DNA from: an uncultured Deefgea sp.
Lineage (GTDB): Bacteria; Pseudomonadota; Gammaproteobacteria; Burkholderiales; Chitinibacteraceae
Length of the DNA: 64,000 nt
Direction: 5' to 3'
Assembly (NCBI RefSeq): GCF_947072475.1
Contig: NZ_CAMTIA010000001.1
Coordinates: 124,001 to 188,000 of the forward strand
Below the pieces are notes generated by a model that ran no database searches, was not told where the DNA came from, and was given only the letters and a program-made list of their open reading frames with translations. The position numbers and the translations under genes were made by a program. Positions 28,871 to 38,005 of this stretch are shown here, piece after piece; positions within the stretch are counted from its first letter, which is position 1, and every line of letters starts with the position of its first letter.

Positions 28871-30229
28871 CTAGCTTGATATACCCGTATGTAGTGCTCG
28901 TATACTGATGCGTCTAAAAAACACATACAGCGCAATCGCCGCAAACGTCAGCGCAATCACCAGCGCCAGCCAATAACCTGCCGGGCCATGCGGGCTAAAT
29001 GGGCCGACACCAAATGTCAGTGCGTAACCGAGCGGAATGCCAATCACCCAAAATGCCGTTAAGTGGATAATCAGCGGCATCCGCGTTGATTTATAACCGC
29101 GCAATACACCGGCGACCACAATTTGAGTGGCATCTGAAAATTGGAAAAATCCCGACAACAATAGCAATTTGGCTGCGAGCAAAATCACCGCTGGATCGCT
29201 GGTATACCACGCCGCAATCGTGCTGCGAAATGCAATAATCATGCAGCCAGAAATAATCGCCAAGATAAACCCTAGGTAAATCCCCGTCTCACCAATAAAG
29301 CGTGCCAACTTAAAATCACCTGCGCCAACGGCTTGCCCAACGCGAACGGTGAGGGCGGTGCTAATGGCCAATGGAATCATAAAAGTCAGCGAAGAAAAAT
29401 TGAGCGCAATTTGATGCGATGCCACGGTGGTAGTACCTAACTTGGCCAACAACAAGGCAATCAAACTAAACGCGCTCGATTCAACAAAAAACATAATGCC
29501 GATTGGAATCGCCAACTTGGCCAATTGCTTTTGCGTCTGTAGACGTAGACCTTCGATATGCCGAAATGGGTGCGTGTCACGATAAATCGGCGAGACGCGA
29601 ATCCAAATAATCCACATAATGGCGCTCAACCACATGCACATTGCCGTGGCCCAAGCGCAGCCGACCGCCCCCAACTCGGGAAATCCCCATTCGCCATAAA
29701 TTAAGACGTAATTGGCTGGAATGTTCAGTAGCAGCGCAATAATCGAAATGACCATCATTGGCTTGGTTTGATTTAAGCACGAGCTATAGCCATACAAAAC
29801 GCGCGCAATTGCCACCGCCGGAAATCCCCATGAAATCACCGCTAAAAAGCGGCTGCCTTTTTCGGCCACATCGGGCGCTAAACCAATATGCGAAAAAATC
29901 GGCAGCAAACTATGCGCGATCAACATCATGATTAGGGCGATAAACAGCCCTTGATATAAAGCTTGTTGTGTTAACGACGGGATCTCATGCCACGCCTTGG
30001 CGCCAACTTTTTGCGACGCCATTGGGCTAATGGCAATCAATAAGCCAAACATGGTGACAATCATCACGCTCCAAATCGACGTGCCGACTGAAACTGCGGC
30101 CAAATCTCCGGCCGATAAATGACCGGCCATCACCGCATCGACAAAGCCGGTGCCAGTTTGAGCGAGTTGGCCAATCATAATTGGCCAAGCGAGAATCCAG
30201 GTGGCTTTAACGTCTTGCAAACGGGGCAT
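28871..30229 (-). CDS. MATE family efflux transporter (NorM-like)
   Basis: The 452-residue protein has about 12 membrane helices in two related halves. Its N-terminus, TWILAWPIMIGQLAQTGTGFVDAVMAGHLS, is typical of MATE Na+- or H+-coupled drug exporters, as are SWGFPAVAIARVLYGYSSCL and ASHQIALNFSSLTFMIPLAIS. The substrate cannot be read from sequence. The gene begins two bases after the stop of the 103-residue unknown gene, so they are probably cotranscribed. Confidence 0.93.
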   Translation of the reverse strand: MPRLQDVKATWILAWPIMIGQLAQTGTGFVDAVMAGHLSAGDLAAVSVGTSIWSVMIVTMFGLLIAISPMASQKVGAKAWHEIPSLTQQALYQGLFIALIMMLIAHSLLPIFSHIGLAPDVAEKGSRFLAVISWGFPAVAIARVLYGYSSCLNQTKPMMVISIIALLLNIPANYVLIYGEWGFPELGAVGCAWATAMCMWLSAIMWIIWIRVSPIYRDTHPFRHIEGLRLQTQKQLAKLAIPIGIMFFVESSAFSLIALLLAKLGTTTVASHQIALNFSSLTFMIPLAISTALTVRVGQAVGAGDFKLARFIGETGIYLGFILAIISGCMIIAFRSTIAAWYTSDPAVILLAAKLLLLSGFFQFSDATQIVVAGVLRGYKSTRMPLIIHLTAFWVIGIPLGYALTFGVGPFSPHGPAGYWLALVIALTFAAIALYVFFRRISIRALHTGISS

Positions 30230-30231
30230 TG

Positions 30232-30543
30232 CTATCCTTTGGGAATGGGGCGTGCTGGCTCATAAATGGCCAATAAATCAGGAAAGCGGCGTTGAAACAA
30301 TAAGGCTTCAGTGCAAAGCAAATCCAAAATCAATAAACTACCATCGGGTAAATTATGCGTTGGTAGGTGTAAGCTTTGGGCTGCGGCAAACGCCCGAATT
30401 AATGAATGCGGGCCGGTATAGGGCGCAGCACGAAGCTGTAGGCAGTGGTGTTCGCGATAGTGATCAAAATTAAGCCGTCTATTTTTGCGTAGCGACGATG
30501 ATTTTGGACGCTGTATCGTTTCTACTTCTAAACAATCATACAT
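30232..30543 (-). CDS. Small hypothetical protein upstream of the MATE gene
   Basis: The 103-residue product starts MYDCLEVETIQRPKSSSLRK and contains HYREHHCLQLRAAPYTG and LPDGSLLILDLLCTEALLFQRRFP. It is basic at the N-terminus and has no membrane segment or signal. I do not recognise a family. Support for a real gene: AGGAG lies 7 bases before the ATG, and the stop is two bases from the MATE start. Confidence 0.6.
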   Translation of the reverse strand: MYDCLEVETIQRPKSSSLRKNRRLNFDHYREHHCLQLRAAPYTGPHSLIRAFAAAQSLHLPTHNLPDGSLLILDLLCTEALLFQRRFPDLLAIYEPARPIPKG

Positions 30544-30847
30544 GGGCAAGCTCCTAAGAAACTCGCCGGTGATTCTGTGGTATTGGATTGAATCACCGAC
30601 GCTTTAGCGGCATTTCGAACGCGCCCCGCAATTTGTCGATTAATTGGCGCAAAAAACAAAAAACCCACGTGCAGTGGGTTTTGCACGCTTTAGCGAGTAT
30701 TTATAAAGCGCCCGCAAGCTGGGTTTCAAATCGGCGCTGAGGTCATTCTGCACTTGGCATGTTGTTTCGGTCAAGTACGGGTTAAGCCTTATTTGGCGGC
30801 GATTGACGTTGGGTTTTTTGCCGCGTTGGAGCGATTTTATCGGCGAA
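30544..30847. other. Intergenic stretch, no gene seen
   Basis: This 304-base gap lies between the small hypothetical gene and the end of dtd. It holds the dtd terminator (30650-30682) and presumably the promoter of the hypothetical/MATE pair. I see no gene I would support. Confidence 0.4.
30650..30682 (-). terminator. Terminator downstream of dtd
   Basis: On the minus strand the stem aaaacccac/gtgggtttt (30660-30668 and 30674-30682, loop of 5) is followed by TTTGTTTTTT-type sequence. It lies about 165 bases after the dtd stop. Confidence 0.75.
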
Positions 30848-31297
30848 TCAAGGCGCTTTGCTATCAATCCATAAAGTGATTGGGCCGTCATTGATTAAAG
30901 CCACCTGCATATCCGCACCAAATCGCCCGGTCGCCACGGGTTTGGCCAGTTTGACGCTGAGCTGGCGAACGAATTCATCAAATATTGGCTGGCTGATTGG
31001 TCCCGGCGCTGCCTCGCCCCAACTGGGTCGATTGCCTTTTTTGATATTGCCAAACAGCGTAAATTGGCTAACTGCCAATACGTCAGCGCCTACTTCCCGA
31101 ATGGATAAATTCATCACGCCGTTTTCATCATTAAATAGCCGTAAATTGGCGATTTTATTCACCAGCCATTGGATGTCTGCCGCAGCATCTTCATGACCAA
31201 CGCCAACTAGCAGCAATAATCCGGCATTGATTTGGCCGACGGTTTCTTGGCCAACATCGACTTGAGCTTGTTTGACTCTTTGAATTAAAACGCGCAC
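30848..31297 (-). CDS. dtd: D-aminoacyl-tRNA deacylase
   Basis: Dtd hydrolyses D-aminoacyl-tRNA (and mischarged Gly-tRNA-Ala), protecting translation. The 149-residue length is normal when the GTG at 31297 is used; the frame extends 28 codons further upstream but without family sequence. The start [15 protein letters not shown] matches the usual MRVVIQRVxxAxV. The signatures [20 protein letters not shown] and NDGPITLW are the catalytic and cross-subunit Gly-cisPro-type regions. AGAGAG lies upstream of the GTG. It is divergent from asd. Confidence 0.96.
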   Translation of the reverse strand: MRVLIQRVKQAQVDVGQETVGQINAGLLLLVGVGHEDAAADIQWLVNKIANLRLFNDENGVMNLSIREVGADVLAVSQFTLFGNIKKGNRPSWGEAAPGPISQPIFDEFVRQLSVKLAKPVATGRFGADMQVALINDGPITLWIDSKAP

Positions 31298-31494
31298 CGG
31301 AGCTCTCTTTGATCGCAAAAAACCTAATTTTAGCGCCGATTGGCGGGGCATGCTGCACCGTGAAGGTACGTTTGGAAACATTTAAATTGGATAAAAGCGC
31401 GCTTAATTGGCTTTACTGGCTAGTCAGGCATACGGAATTTCACTAATATCTAAGGCTCGAATTAATTAATTTGTTGTCGCTAAAGGATGTAATC

Positions 31495-32601
31495 ATGAAA
31501 CGGGTGGGTCTAGTCGGTTGGCGCGGTATGGTGGGTTCGGTTCTGATGCAACGCATGCAAGAAGAAAAAGATTTCGATGTGATCGATCCGGTTTTCTTCA
31601 CAACGTCGCAAGCAGGCCAAGCCGCACCTAATTTTGGTAAAGACGCTGGCACCTTGCAAGACGCCAACGATATTAGCCAATTGGCGGCAATGGACGTGAT
31701 TATTTCTTGCCAAGGCGGCGACTACACCACCGAAGTGTTCCCAAAACTGCGCGCTAGCGGCTGGCAAGGCTACTGGATTGACGCCGCTTCTACCTTGCGC
31801 ATGGAAGACAATGCCGTCATCGTACTCGATCCGGTGAACGACGATGTGATTCAAGGCGCACTGGCCCGTGGCGTAAAAAACTACATCGGCGGCAACTGTA
31901 CCAACTCGATCATGCTAATGGGCATGGGCGGTTTGTTTAAAGCCGGTTTAGTCGACTGGGTTTCTTCAATGACCTACCAAGCGGCTTCAGGCGGCGGCGC
32001 GAATCACATGCGTGAACTCCTTAAAGGCATGGGCGTGGTGTACAACGCCGTGGCCGATGAATTGGCGACACCAGCTTCAGCGATTTTAGAAATCGACAAA
32101 AAAGTCGCGCACACCATTTCAAACGATGTGCCGACTGAATTCTTTGGCGCGCCACTCGCTGGTGGTTTGATCCCGTGGATCGACAAGCAACTCGATAACG
32201 GTCAAACCAAAGAAGAATGGAAAGGCCAAGCCGAAGTGAATAAAATCCTCGGTTCTGACGCCACGATTCCAGTCGATGGTTTGTGTGTACGGATTGGCGC
32301 GATGCGTTGCCACAGCCTCGCATTGACGATCAAACTGAAAAAAGATCTGCCACTCGCAGAAATCGAATCCATCATCAAATCGGGCAACGATTGGGTGAAA
32401 TGGGTGCCGAACGACCGTGAAGTAACGGTGAAAGAGCTGATTCCTGCGCAAATCACCGGCAAACTCGATATTGGTGTAGGCCGCGTGCGTAAATTGAATA
32501 TGGGCCCAGAATACATCAGCGCGTTTGTGATTGGTGACCAATTACTCTGGGGCGCTGCTGAGCCTCTGCGCCGTATGTTACGGATTTTGTTGGCGAAATA
32601 A
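31495..32601 (+). CDS. asd: Aspartate-semialdehyde dehydrogenase
   Basis: Asd reduces aspartyl phosphate to the semialdehyde, the branch point to lysine, diaminopimelate, threonine and methionine. The 368-residue product has the NADP loop [12 protein letters not shown] (4-15), the active-site Cys135 in [10 protein letters not shown] and the substrate segment [14 protein letters not shown]. This is the proteobacterial type. AAGGATG precedes the ATG; an in-frame TTG eight codons upstream is less likely. It is followed by a strong terminator. Confidence 0.98.
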   Translation: MKRVGLVGWRGMVGSVLMQRMQEEKDFDVIDPVFFTTSQAGQAAPNFGKDAGTLQDANDISQLAAMDVIISCQGGDYTTEVFPKLRASGWQGYWIDAASTLRMEDNAVIVLDPVNDDVIQGALARGVKNYIGGNCTNSIMLMGMGGLFKAGLVDWVSSMTYQAASGGGANHMRELLKGMGVVYNAVADELATPASAILEIDKKVAHTISNDVPTEFFGAPLAGGLIPWIDKQLDNGQTKEEWKGQAEVNKILGSDATIPVDGLCVRIGAMRCHSLALTIKLKKDLPLAEIESIIKSGNDWVKWVPNDREVTVKELIPAQITGKLDIGVGRVRKLNMGPEYISAFVIGDQLLWGAAEPLRRMLRILLAK

Positions 32602-32621
32602 AGTGTTAGGTGTTTAAAGAT

Positions 32622-32646
32622 AACGGCGCGCAGAGCGCCGTTTTTT
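32622..32646 (+). terminator. Terminator after asd
   Basis: The stem aacggcgc (32622-32629) pairs with gcgccgtt (32635-32642) around a 5-base loop and runs into T. It starts 21 bases after the asd stop. Confidence 0.92.
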
Positions 32647-32752
32647 ATGGGCCGTCGGCCGAGTGCGCGGGTTGCTTGCTGTGCAGTGGCGAGGCGTACT
32701 GTGATGACGACTTGCTGCTGACTTTACCGACCCATTGAATGAGTATTGAGCG

Positions 32753-33031
32753 ATGAATGTATTGAGTTTAATTGGCATGTCCGCCGCGCTATGCACCACC
32801 GTCGCCTTTGTGCCGCAAGTGTGGCAGGTTTGGCGTAGCCGTTCGGCGAAAGATATTTCCTTAGGAATGTATTTGATTTTTGTTACTGGGGTGAGTTTAT
32901 GGCTGGTGTATGGCTTTATGCTCGGAGATTGGCCGTTGATTTTGGCCAATTCAGTCACTTTGGCGCTGGCCGGTGCGGTGCTGGTAATGAAGATTTATTT
33001 TGATTTATGCAGTAATAAAAAGCATAAATAA
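32753..33031 (+). CDS. SemiSWEET-family transporter
   Basis: The 92-residue protein has three membrane helices and the PQ-loop signature FVPQVWQVWRSRSAKDISLG in helix 1. This is the half-size SWEET (SemiSWEET) fold, which works as a dimer and moves sugars or related small solutes by facilitated diffusion. The substrate is not predictable. It is flanked by the asd terminator and a near-perfect palindrome next to the convergent ETF-QO gene. Confidence 0.88.
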   Translation: MNVLSLIGMSAALCTTVAFVPQVWQVWRSRSAKDISLGMYLIFVTGVSLWLVYGFMLGDWPLILANSVTLALAGAVLVMKIYFDLCSNKKHK

Positions 33032-33041
33032 TGGGTATATA

Positions 33042-33072
33042 AATGTGGCCCATATTCAATATGAGCCACATT
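33042..33072. repeat. Near-perfect 31-bp palindrome between convergent genes
   Basis: The arm aatgtggcccatatt (33042-33056) pairs with aatatgagccacatt (33058-33072) with one mismatch and a single central base. It sits between the stops of the SemiSWEET and ETF-QO genes. There is no clean T-run, but position and strength suggest a bidirectional terminator or mRNA 3'-end stabiliser. Confidence 0.65.
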
Positions 33073-33078
33073 AAAATA

Positions 33079-34719
33079 CTACATACCGGTATAGAGCGGC
33101 CCACCGCCGCCTTCAGGCGGTACCCAATGGATGTTTTGCTGCGGGTCTTTGATGTCACAGGTTTTGCAATGCAAGCAATTTTGCGCGTTGATTTGTAAGG
33201 CGGGTGCGTCGTTGTGTTGAATAATTTCATACACGCCAGCAGGGCAGTAATGGCTTTCTGGTGAGCCATACTGGGCCAGATTGACGGTAATTGGAATTAA
33301 AGTATCGCGTAATTGCAAATGGCTGGGTTGATCGTGATCGTGCGAGACATTGGCCAGCATTAAAGAATCAAGCTTATTGAACGTCAGTACGCCATCGGGT
33401 TTAGGGTAATGAATCGCTGCGACGCTATTGAGGCGTTTTAGCGTGGCATTGTCAGGCGTGCTGTGGCGTAATGTCCAAGGGGTATTGATCCCTAGCTTAG
33501 ATAACCAAAGCTCTGCACCGGCATACATCGTGCCTGCTAAAGTGCCGAGTTTAGAGATCGCCGGTTTGATATTGCGAACTTGTTGTAGTTCTTGCCAAAT
33601 ACTCGATTGCGCAAAGGCGGAGTTAAAAGCAATCAGTTCATCGCGTTGTCGATCATTGGCAATGGCGTCGACGATGGCTGGCGCGGCTAACATGCCCGAT
33701 AGCATGGCGTTGTGGGTGCCTTTAATGCGTGGAAAATTGAGTAAACCGGCTGAACAGCCGAGCAAAATCCCACCAGGGAAGGTCATTTTTGGCAAGGATT
33801 GCAGTCCACCTTCGGCAATCGCGCGTGCGCCGTAAGCAATGCGCTTGGCGCCAGCGAAAGTACCGCGAATTTTAGGATGGGTTTTAAAGCGTTGTAATTC
33901 TTCGAATGGCGATAAAGTCGGATTTTGGTAGTTCAAATGCACTACATACCCAATCGCCACCAGATGATCAGGCAAATGGTAAATAAACGCGCCACCGCTG
34001 GTGCTGTTGTCGAGCGGCCAACCTTGGGCGTGCTGTACTAAACCAAGATGATGCTGTTCGGGTTTGACTTGCCAAACTTCTTTTACCCCAAGACCAAAAT
34101 GCTGCGGATCGGCGTCTTGACGTAAAGCATATTTGTTTTCTAAATCACCAGCGAGTGAGCCGCGCGCGCCTTCGCAAAATAGCGTGTATTTGGCATGAAT
34201 CGCCATGCCGAGCGCGTAATCGGCTTTGTGTTGGCCTAATTTATTGATGCCCATATCGCCAACGGCCACGCCCATGACGGCACCTTGATCGTCGTACAAT
34301 ACTTCGGTAGCGGCAAAGCCGGGGTAAATTTCAACGCCAAGGTTTTCTGCTTCGCTGGCGAGCCAAGCGCAGACTTCGCCCAGCTTAACGATAAAACAGC
34401 CGTCGTTGTGTAATTGTGGTGGCAGTAAGATTTGTGGAATCTTAATGCCGGTGTCTTCATCGAGTAAAAAGAATTCATCTTGGCTGACTGCGGTGGCCAA
34501 TTGCGGCGCGCGCTGTTGCCAGTCTGGAATCAGCTGATTGAGCGCAATCGGGTCAATCACCGCGCCAGACAAAATATGCGCGCCCACTTGCGCGCCTTTT
34601 TCCAAAATACAGACTGAAATTTCGGGGTTGAGCTGCTTTAAAGCAATGGCTGAACTCAGGCCAGCAGGGCCAGCACCAATAATCAGCACATCGTATTCCA
34701 TGACATCGCGTTCTTGCAT
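33079..34719 (-). CDS. Electron transfer flavoprotein-ubiquinone oxidoreductase
   Basis: ETF-QO takes electrons from ETF and reduces ubiquinone at the inner membrane. The 546-residue product has the FAD-binding loop DVLIIGAGPAGLSSAIAL near the N-terminus, EKGAQVGAHILSGAVIDP and a C-terminal ferredoxin-like part. There the cysteines in YCPAGVYE and NCLHCKTCDIKDP are the 4Fe-4S ligands, and the end NIHWVPPEGGGGPLYTGM is typical. The ATG at 34719 has GAG upstream. It is divergent from etfBA, its electron donor. Confidence 0.96.
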   Translation of the reverse strand: MQERDVMEYDVLIIGAGPAGLSSAIALKQLNPEISVCILEKGAQVGAHILSGAVIDPIALNQLIPDWQQRAPQLATAVSQDEFFLLDEDTGIKIPQILLPPQLHNDGCFIVKLGEVCAWLASEAENLGVEIYPGFAATEVLYDDQGAVMGVAVGDMGINKLGQHKADYALGMAIHAKYTLFCEGARGSLAGDLENKYALRQDADPQHFGLGVKEVWQVKPEQHHLGLVQHAQGWPLDNSTSGGAFIYHLPDHLVAIGYVVHLNYQNPTLSPFEELQRFKTHPKIRGTFAGAKRIAYGARAIAEGGLQSLPKMTFPGGILLGCSAGLLNFPRIKGTHNAMLSGMLAAPAIVDAIANDRQRDELIAFNSAFAQSSIWQELQQVRNIKPAISKLGTLAGTMYAGAELWLSKLGINTPWTLRHSTPDNATLKRLNSVAAIHYPKPDGVLTFNKLDSLMLANVSHDHDQPSHLQLRDTLIPITVNLAQYGSPESHYCPAGVYEIIQHNDAPALQINAQNCLHCKTCDIKDPQQNIHWVPPEGGGGPLYTGM

Positions 34720-34803
34720 CTCAATCTCGCTTCTATATCTGTAAAATCGAATATGTTTATAATAACAATGTGTTTTACATATAGTTTACCGCCGAATACA
34801 ATC

Positions 34804-34831
34804 TTGTGCAAAATGGCATTTGTTCTATAAT
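34804..34831 (+). promoter_or_regulatory. Predicted sigma-70 promoter of etfBA
   Basis: A perfect -10 hexamer TATAAT (34826-34831) lies 16 bases after a partial -35 TTGTGC (34804-34809), 45 bases before the etfB start. A TGTAAAA...TTTTACA pair in the 34740-34780 region might be part of an operator, but this is weak. Confidence 0.55.
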
Positions 34832-34876
34832 CGCGCGCGTTGATGACCATCAAAGGTCGCTATGTAAGGAAGCAGT

Positions 34877-35623
34877 ATGAAAATTCTAGTCAGCATTAAA
34901 CGGGTCGTTGATTATCAAATCCGTCCACGGCCAGCTCAAGATGGTTTGGACGTTGAGTTGACCAATGTCAAAATGAGTATTAATCCATTTGACGAAAATG
35001 CCGTCGAAGGCGCAGTACGCTTGAAAGAAGCTGGTGTGGCCAGTGAAGTGGTGGTGGTTGCTGTGGGCACTGCCGCCAATCAAGATGTGCTACGTCATGC
35101 TTTGGCAATGGGTGCAGATCGGGCCATTTTGATTGAGACGCCTGCTGTGGTGCAGCCATTAACGGCGGCAAAATATCTGCAAGCCATCGTTCAGCGTGAA
35201 GCGCCAGATTTGGTGCTGACGGGTAAGCAAGCGATTGATGATGATGCGGCTGAAACCGCGCAAATGCTGGCGGGTTTATTAAATTGGCCGCAAGCAATGT
35301 TTGCCTCCAGCATTCAACTAGCCGATGGCCGCGCCACCGTGGTGCGAGAGATCGATGGTGGTCAGGAAACCTTGTCCTTGCAATTGCCGGCGGTGATTTC
35401 TGTGGACTTACGCTTGAATGAGCCACGTTTTATCAAACTGCCGGCATTGATGATGGCCAAGAAAAAACCGATTGAGACTTTGCCTGCGGCCGATTTTTCC
35501 GTCAGCGCACCGGTGTTAACGGTATTGCAGATTGCTGAACCGCCAGCGCGTAAGCCGGGGAAAATTTTGAATAATGTGGCTGAGTTGGTCGCTGCATTGC
35601 GAGCAGAGAAGGTGTTGCCATGA
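34877..35623 (+). CDS. etfB: Electron transfer flavoprotein subunit beta
   Basis: This is the small AMP-binding subunit of ETF, which accepts electrons from acyl-CoA and other dehydrogenases. The 248-residue product starts MKILVSIKRVVDYQIRPRP and has the ETF-beta signature VLTGKQAIDDDAAETAQMLA (about 114-133) and the VDLRLNEPRFIKLPALMMAKKK stretch. AAGGAAG precedes the ATG. Its stop overlaps the etfA start (ATGA), and together they form the heterodimer. Confidence 0.97.
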   Translation: MKILVSIKRVVDYQIRPRPAQDGLDVELTNVKMSINPFDENAVEGAVRLKEAGVASEVVVVAVGTAANQDVLRHALAMGADRAILIETPAVVQPLTAAKYLQAIVQREAPDLVLTGKQAIDDDAAETAQMLAGLLNWPQAMFASSIQLADGRATVVREIDGGQETLSLQLPAVISVDLRLNEPRFIKLPALMMAKKKPIETLPAADFSVSAPVLTVLQIAEPPARKPGKILNNVAELVAALRAEKVLP

Positions 35624-36561
35624 GCGTTTTAGTGATTGCTGAATTAGACAGCCACGGCATTAAAGCCGCTACGCGCTCGGCGATTTGTGCTGCGAGCCAA
35701 CTGGGCGAAGACGTGCATTTATTGGTAACAGGCAATGATGTAGCAGGTATTGCTCTCGAGGCCACAAAAATAGCTGGCGTGAGCAAGGTACTCCATGCTG
35801 ATGCGCTAGCCTATGCCCATGGTTTGGCCGAAAACCTCGCGCCTTTATTGGTGCAACTCGCGGTCAATTATTCTGCATTGGTCGCTGCAGCCACCAGCTT
35901 TGGCAAAAATGTATTGCCACGTGCTGCGGCATTGCTCGATGTGGCGATGGTGTCTGAAGTGATTCAAATTATCAATGCCACGACCTTTGTGCGACCAATG
36001 TACGCTGGCAATATCAATGCCACCGTTGTTGCGCCAGCCGGTTTGCGGATTTTGACCATTCGTCCAACGGTGTTTGAAGCGGTTGCCGCGACGGGGGGGG
36101 CTGCGGCACTGGAAACGTTGACAGCAACGGCCGAGAGCGGACAAACCACATGGCTGAGCCGTGATTTGGTTCAGCTTGACCGCCCAGAGCTGGCAACGGC
36201 GCGGGTGGTGATTAGCGGTGGTCGTTCACTCGGTAGTGCCGAGGGCTTTAAGTCAACGCTCACGCCATTGGCTGATGTCCTTGGCGCAGCGATTGGTGCG
36301 ACACGCGCTGCGGTGGATGCTGGCATGGCGCCCAATGATAGCCAAGTCGGTCAAACCGGTACCGTGGTCGCGCCTGAGCTGTATATGGCTTTTGGCGTGT
36401 CGGGCGCAGCACAGCACGTGGGCGGGATTAAGGACAGTAAGGTGATTGTGGCGGTGAATATCGACGCGGACGCACCGATTTTCCAAGTGGCCGATTATGG
36501 TTTGGTCGCGGATTTATTTACCGTGATTCCTGAATTAGAAGCGGCGTTAAAAGCTGAATAA
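35620..36561 (+). CDS. etfA: Electron transfer flavoprotein subunit alpha
   Basis: This is the FAD-binding subunit of ETF. The 313-residue product has an N-terminal adenine-nucleotide-like domain and the conserved C-terminal FAD domain: RVVISGGRSLGSAEGF, GATRAAVDAGMAPNDSQVGQTG and LYMAFGVSGAAQHVGGIKDS, ending with VAVNIDADAPIFQVADYGLVAD. A run of eight G at 36093-36100 is in the coding sequence (ATGGAA residues). It is the second gene of etfBA. Confidence 0.97.
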   Translation: MSVLVIAELDSHGIKAATRSAICAASQLGEDVHLLVTGNDVAGIALEATKIAGVSKVLHADALAYAHGLAENLAPLLVQLAVNYSALVAAATSFGKNVLPRAAALLDVAMVSEVIQIINATTFVRPMYAGNINATVVAPAGLRILTIRPTVFEAVAATGGAAALETLTATAESGQTTWLSRDLVQLDRPELATARVVISGGRSLGSAEGFKSTLTPLADVLGAAIGATRAAVDAGMAPNDSQVGQTGTVVAPELYMAFGVSGAAQHVGGIKDSKVIVAVNIDADAPIFQVADYGLVADLFTVIPELEAALKAE

Positions 36562-36566
36562 TTTGA

Positions 36567-36665
36567 ACCACAAAGACGCAGAGGCGCAGAGATTAAGCAG
36601 CACTGAAAGCGGTCCCATTTTTTAGGACCTTAATGCTTTTATCTGTCTCTGGCTGCCTTTGTGAT
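36567..36665. repeat. Imperfect inverted repeat between etfA and fpr
   Basis: An accacaaagacgcagaggcg segment (from 36567) is mirrored by an imperfect complement ending ctttgtgat at 36665. An inner ggtcc/ggacc hairpin with a T-run lies near 36610-36630. The outer sequence resembles a widespread proteobacterial intergenic repeat of the cacaaagacgcagagg type; this resemblance is from memory. It may also end the etfBA transcript. Confidence 0.5.
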
Positions 36666-36687
36666 GATTGTTTTTGAAGGAAGTTAA

Positions 36688-37464
36688 ATGTCTAAGTTTG
36701 CCCATGAAACCGTGCTGAGTGTTCGTCACTGGAATGATACTTTATTTAGCTTTACCACCACGCGCGATGAATCGCTGCGTTTTGAAAATGGCCAGTTTGT
36801 CATGATTGGCTTGGAAGTAGATGGCAAGCCATTAATGCGCGCCTATTCAATTGCCAGTGCCAATTACGAAGAAGAGCTCGAGTTTTTTAGTATTAAAGTG
36901 CAAAACGGCCCACTTACATCGCGGCTGCAGCATTTAAAAGAAGGCGATAAATTATTAGTGAGCCGTAAACCCACCGGCACTTTGGTATTGTCTGATTTAA
37001 AACCGGGTAAACATTTGTATTACCTCAGTACTGGTACTGGTTTAGCGCCTTTTATGAGCTTGATTAAAGATCCTGAAGCGTATGAACGATTCGATAAAAT
37101 TATTTTGATTCATGGCGTGCGTACCGTTAGTGAATTAGCGTATGCGCATTACATTGAGCATGAATTGCCAAATAACGAATTTTTTGGTGAAGAAGTTCGC
37201 AATAAATTAATTTATTACCCAACTGTGACGCGTGAGCCATTCCGTAATCAAGGCCGTCTGACTGATTTAATTACTTCGGGTAAATTATTTGCAGATATCG
37301 GTTTGCCGCCGCTGAATCCAGAAACCGATCGCGCAATGCTGTGTGGTAGCCCGGCGATGCTTGCCGACACGTGTAATCTACTTGATTCATTAGGCTTTAA
37401 AGTGTCTAAACGCATCGGTGAGCCGGGTGATTATGTAATTGAGCGCGCTTTCGTGGAAAAATAA
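36688..37464 (+). CDS. fpr: Ferredoxin--NADP reductase
   Basis: This flavoenzyme exchanges electrons between NADPH and ferredoxin or flavodoxin. The 258-residue product has the FAD motif RAYSIAS (about 51-57), the NADP loop STGTGLAPFMSLI (about 113-125), the CGSPAM motif (about 218-223) and an aromatic-containing C-terminus VIERAFVEK, as in bacterial subclass I/II FPRs of Azotobacter type. AAGGAAG precedes the ATG. In gammaproteobacteria it is linked to oxidative-stress response; regulation here is not visible. Confidence 0.95.
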   Translation: MSKFAHETVLSVRHWNDTLFSFTTTRDESLRFENGQFVMIGLEVDGKPLMRAYSIASANYEEELEFFSIKVQNGPLTSRLQHLKEGDKLLVSRKPTGTLVLSDLKPGKHLYYLSTGTGLAPFMSLIKDPEAYERFDKIILIHGVRTVSELAYAHYIEHELPNNEFFGEEVRNKLIYYPTVTREPFRNQGRLTDLITSGKLFADIGLPPLNPETDRAMLCGSPAMLADTCNLLDSLGFKVSKRIGEPGDYVIERAFVEK

Positions 37465-37567
37465 TCTGTAGGTTGGCGAGCTTTTTTTAACTGCAAGCTT
37501 TGCATAAGTCTCCTCTCTAGCTAGACTATATCGTACATACAGTCATCAACGTTTTTGGAGTAGGTCT

Positions 37568-37867
37568 ATGCAAGTGAATGTACGCTTTGAAAATAACCGC
37601 GCCATCCTCGCTTTGAATGGCAACTTTACCTTTGAATTTCATCGCGAGTTTAAGCACGCAACCACCTCGGCTTTGCAGCATCCAGGCCTCTCGGATATCG
37701 AAATTGATTTCTCGGCCGTGGATTATATGGATTCGGCGGCCTTAGGGATGTTGTTGCTACTCAATGAGCGCGCTGGTGGTAAGAAAATTACCTTAGTCAA
37801 TTGTAAAGGCACGGTGAAATCGGTACTCGATATTGCCAACTTTGGCAAAATTTTCGAAATTCGTTAA
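37568..37867 (+). CDS. STAS-domain anti-sigma factor antagonist-like protein
   Basis: The 99-residue protein is a single STAS domain. The phosphorylatable serine expected in SpoIIAA-type proteins is in YMDSAALGML (about residue 58), followed by LVNCKGTVKSVLDIANFGKIF. It is likely a switch protein controlled by a serine kinase/phosphatase pair or a scaffold component; no partner kinase is adjacent. The PP2C phosphatase at 50667 is 13 kb away and any link is speculation. GGAG precedes the ATG. Confidence 0.88.
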   Translation: MQVNVRFENNRAILALNGNFTFEFHREFKHATTSALQHPGLSDIEIDFSAVDYMDSAALGMLLLLNERAGGKKITLVNCKGTVKSVLDIANFGKIFEIR

Positions 37868-37890
37868 GCCATTTAATATTGTCAGCATGC

Positions 37891-37925
37891 AAAAAAGCCC
37901 TCGGACAAAATCCTAGGGCTTTTTT
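37891..37925. terminator. Bidirectional terminator, STAS gene/ntrC
   Basis: The arms aaaaaagccct (37891-37901) and agggctttttt (37915-37925) enclose a 13-base loop. There are A- and T-runs on both sides. It lies between the convergent STAS (plus) and ntrC (minus) genes. Confidence 0.92.
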
Positions 37926-38005
37926 ATGGTGCATGTGTGGCTGAGCTGGCAGCAGCGCGTTGAGCCATTGGCATTTGTGGACTTTAGGCGGCGCTGGATT
38001 TGAAA

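Noticed and set aside
30640-30891. 83-codon minus-strand frame beyond dtd
   Set aside because: It overlaps dtd in another frame and runs through the dtd terminator hairpin.
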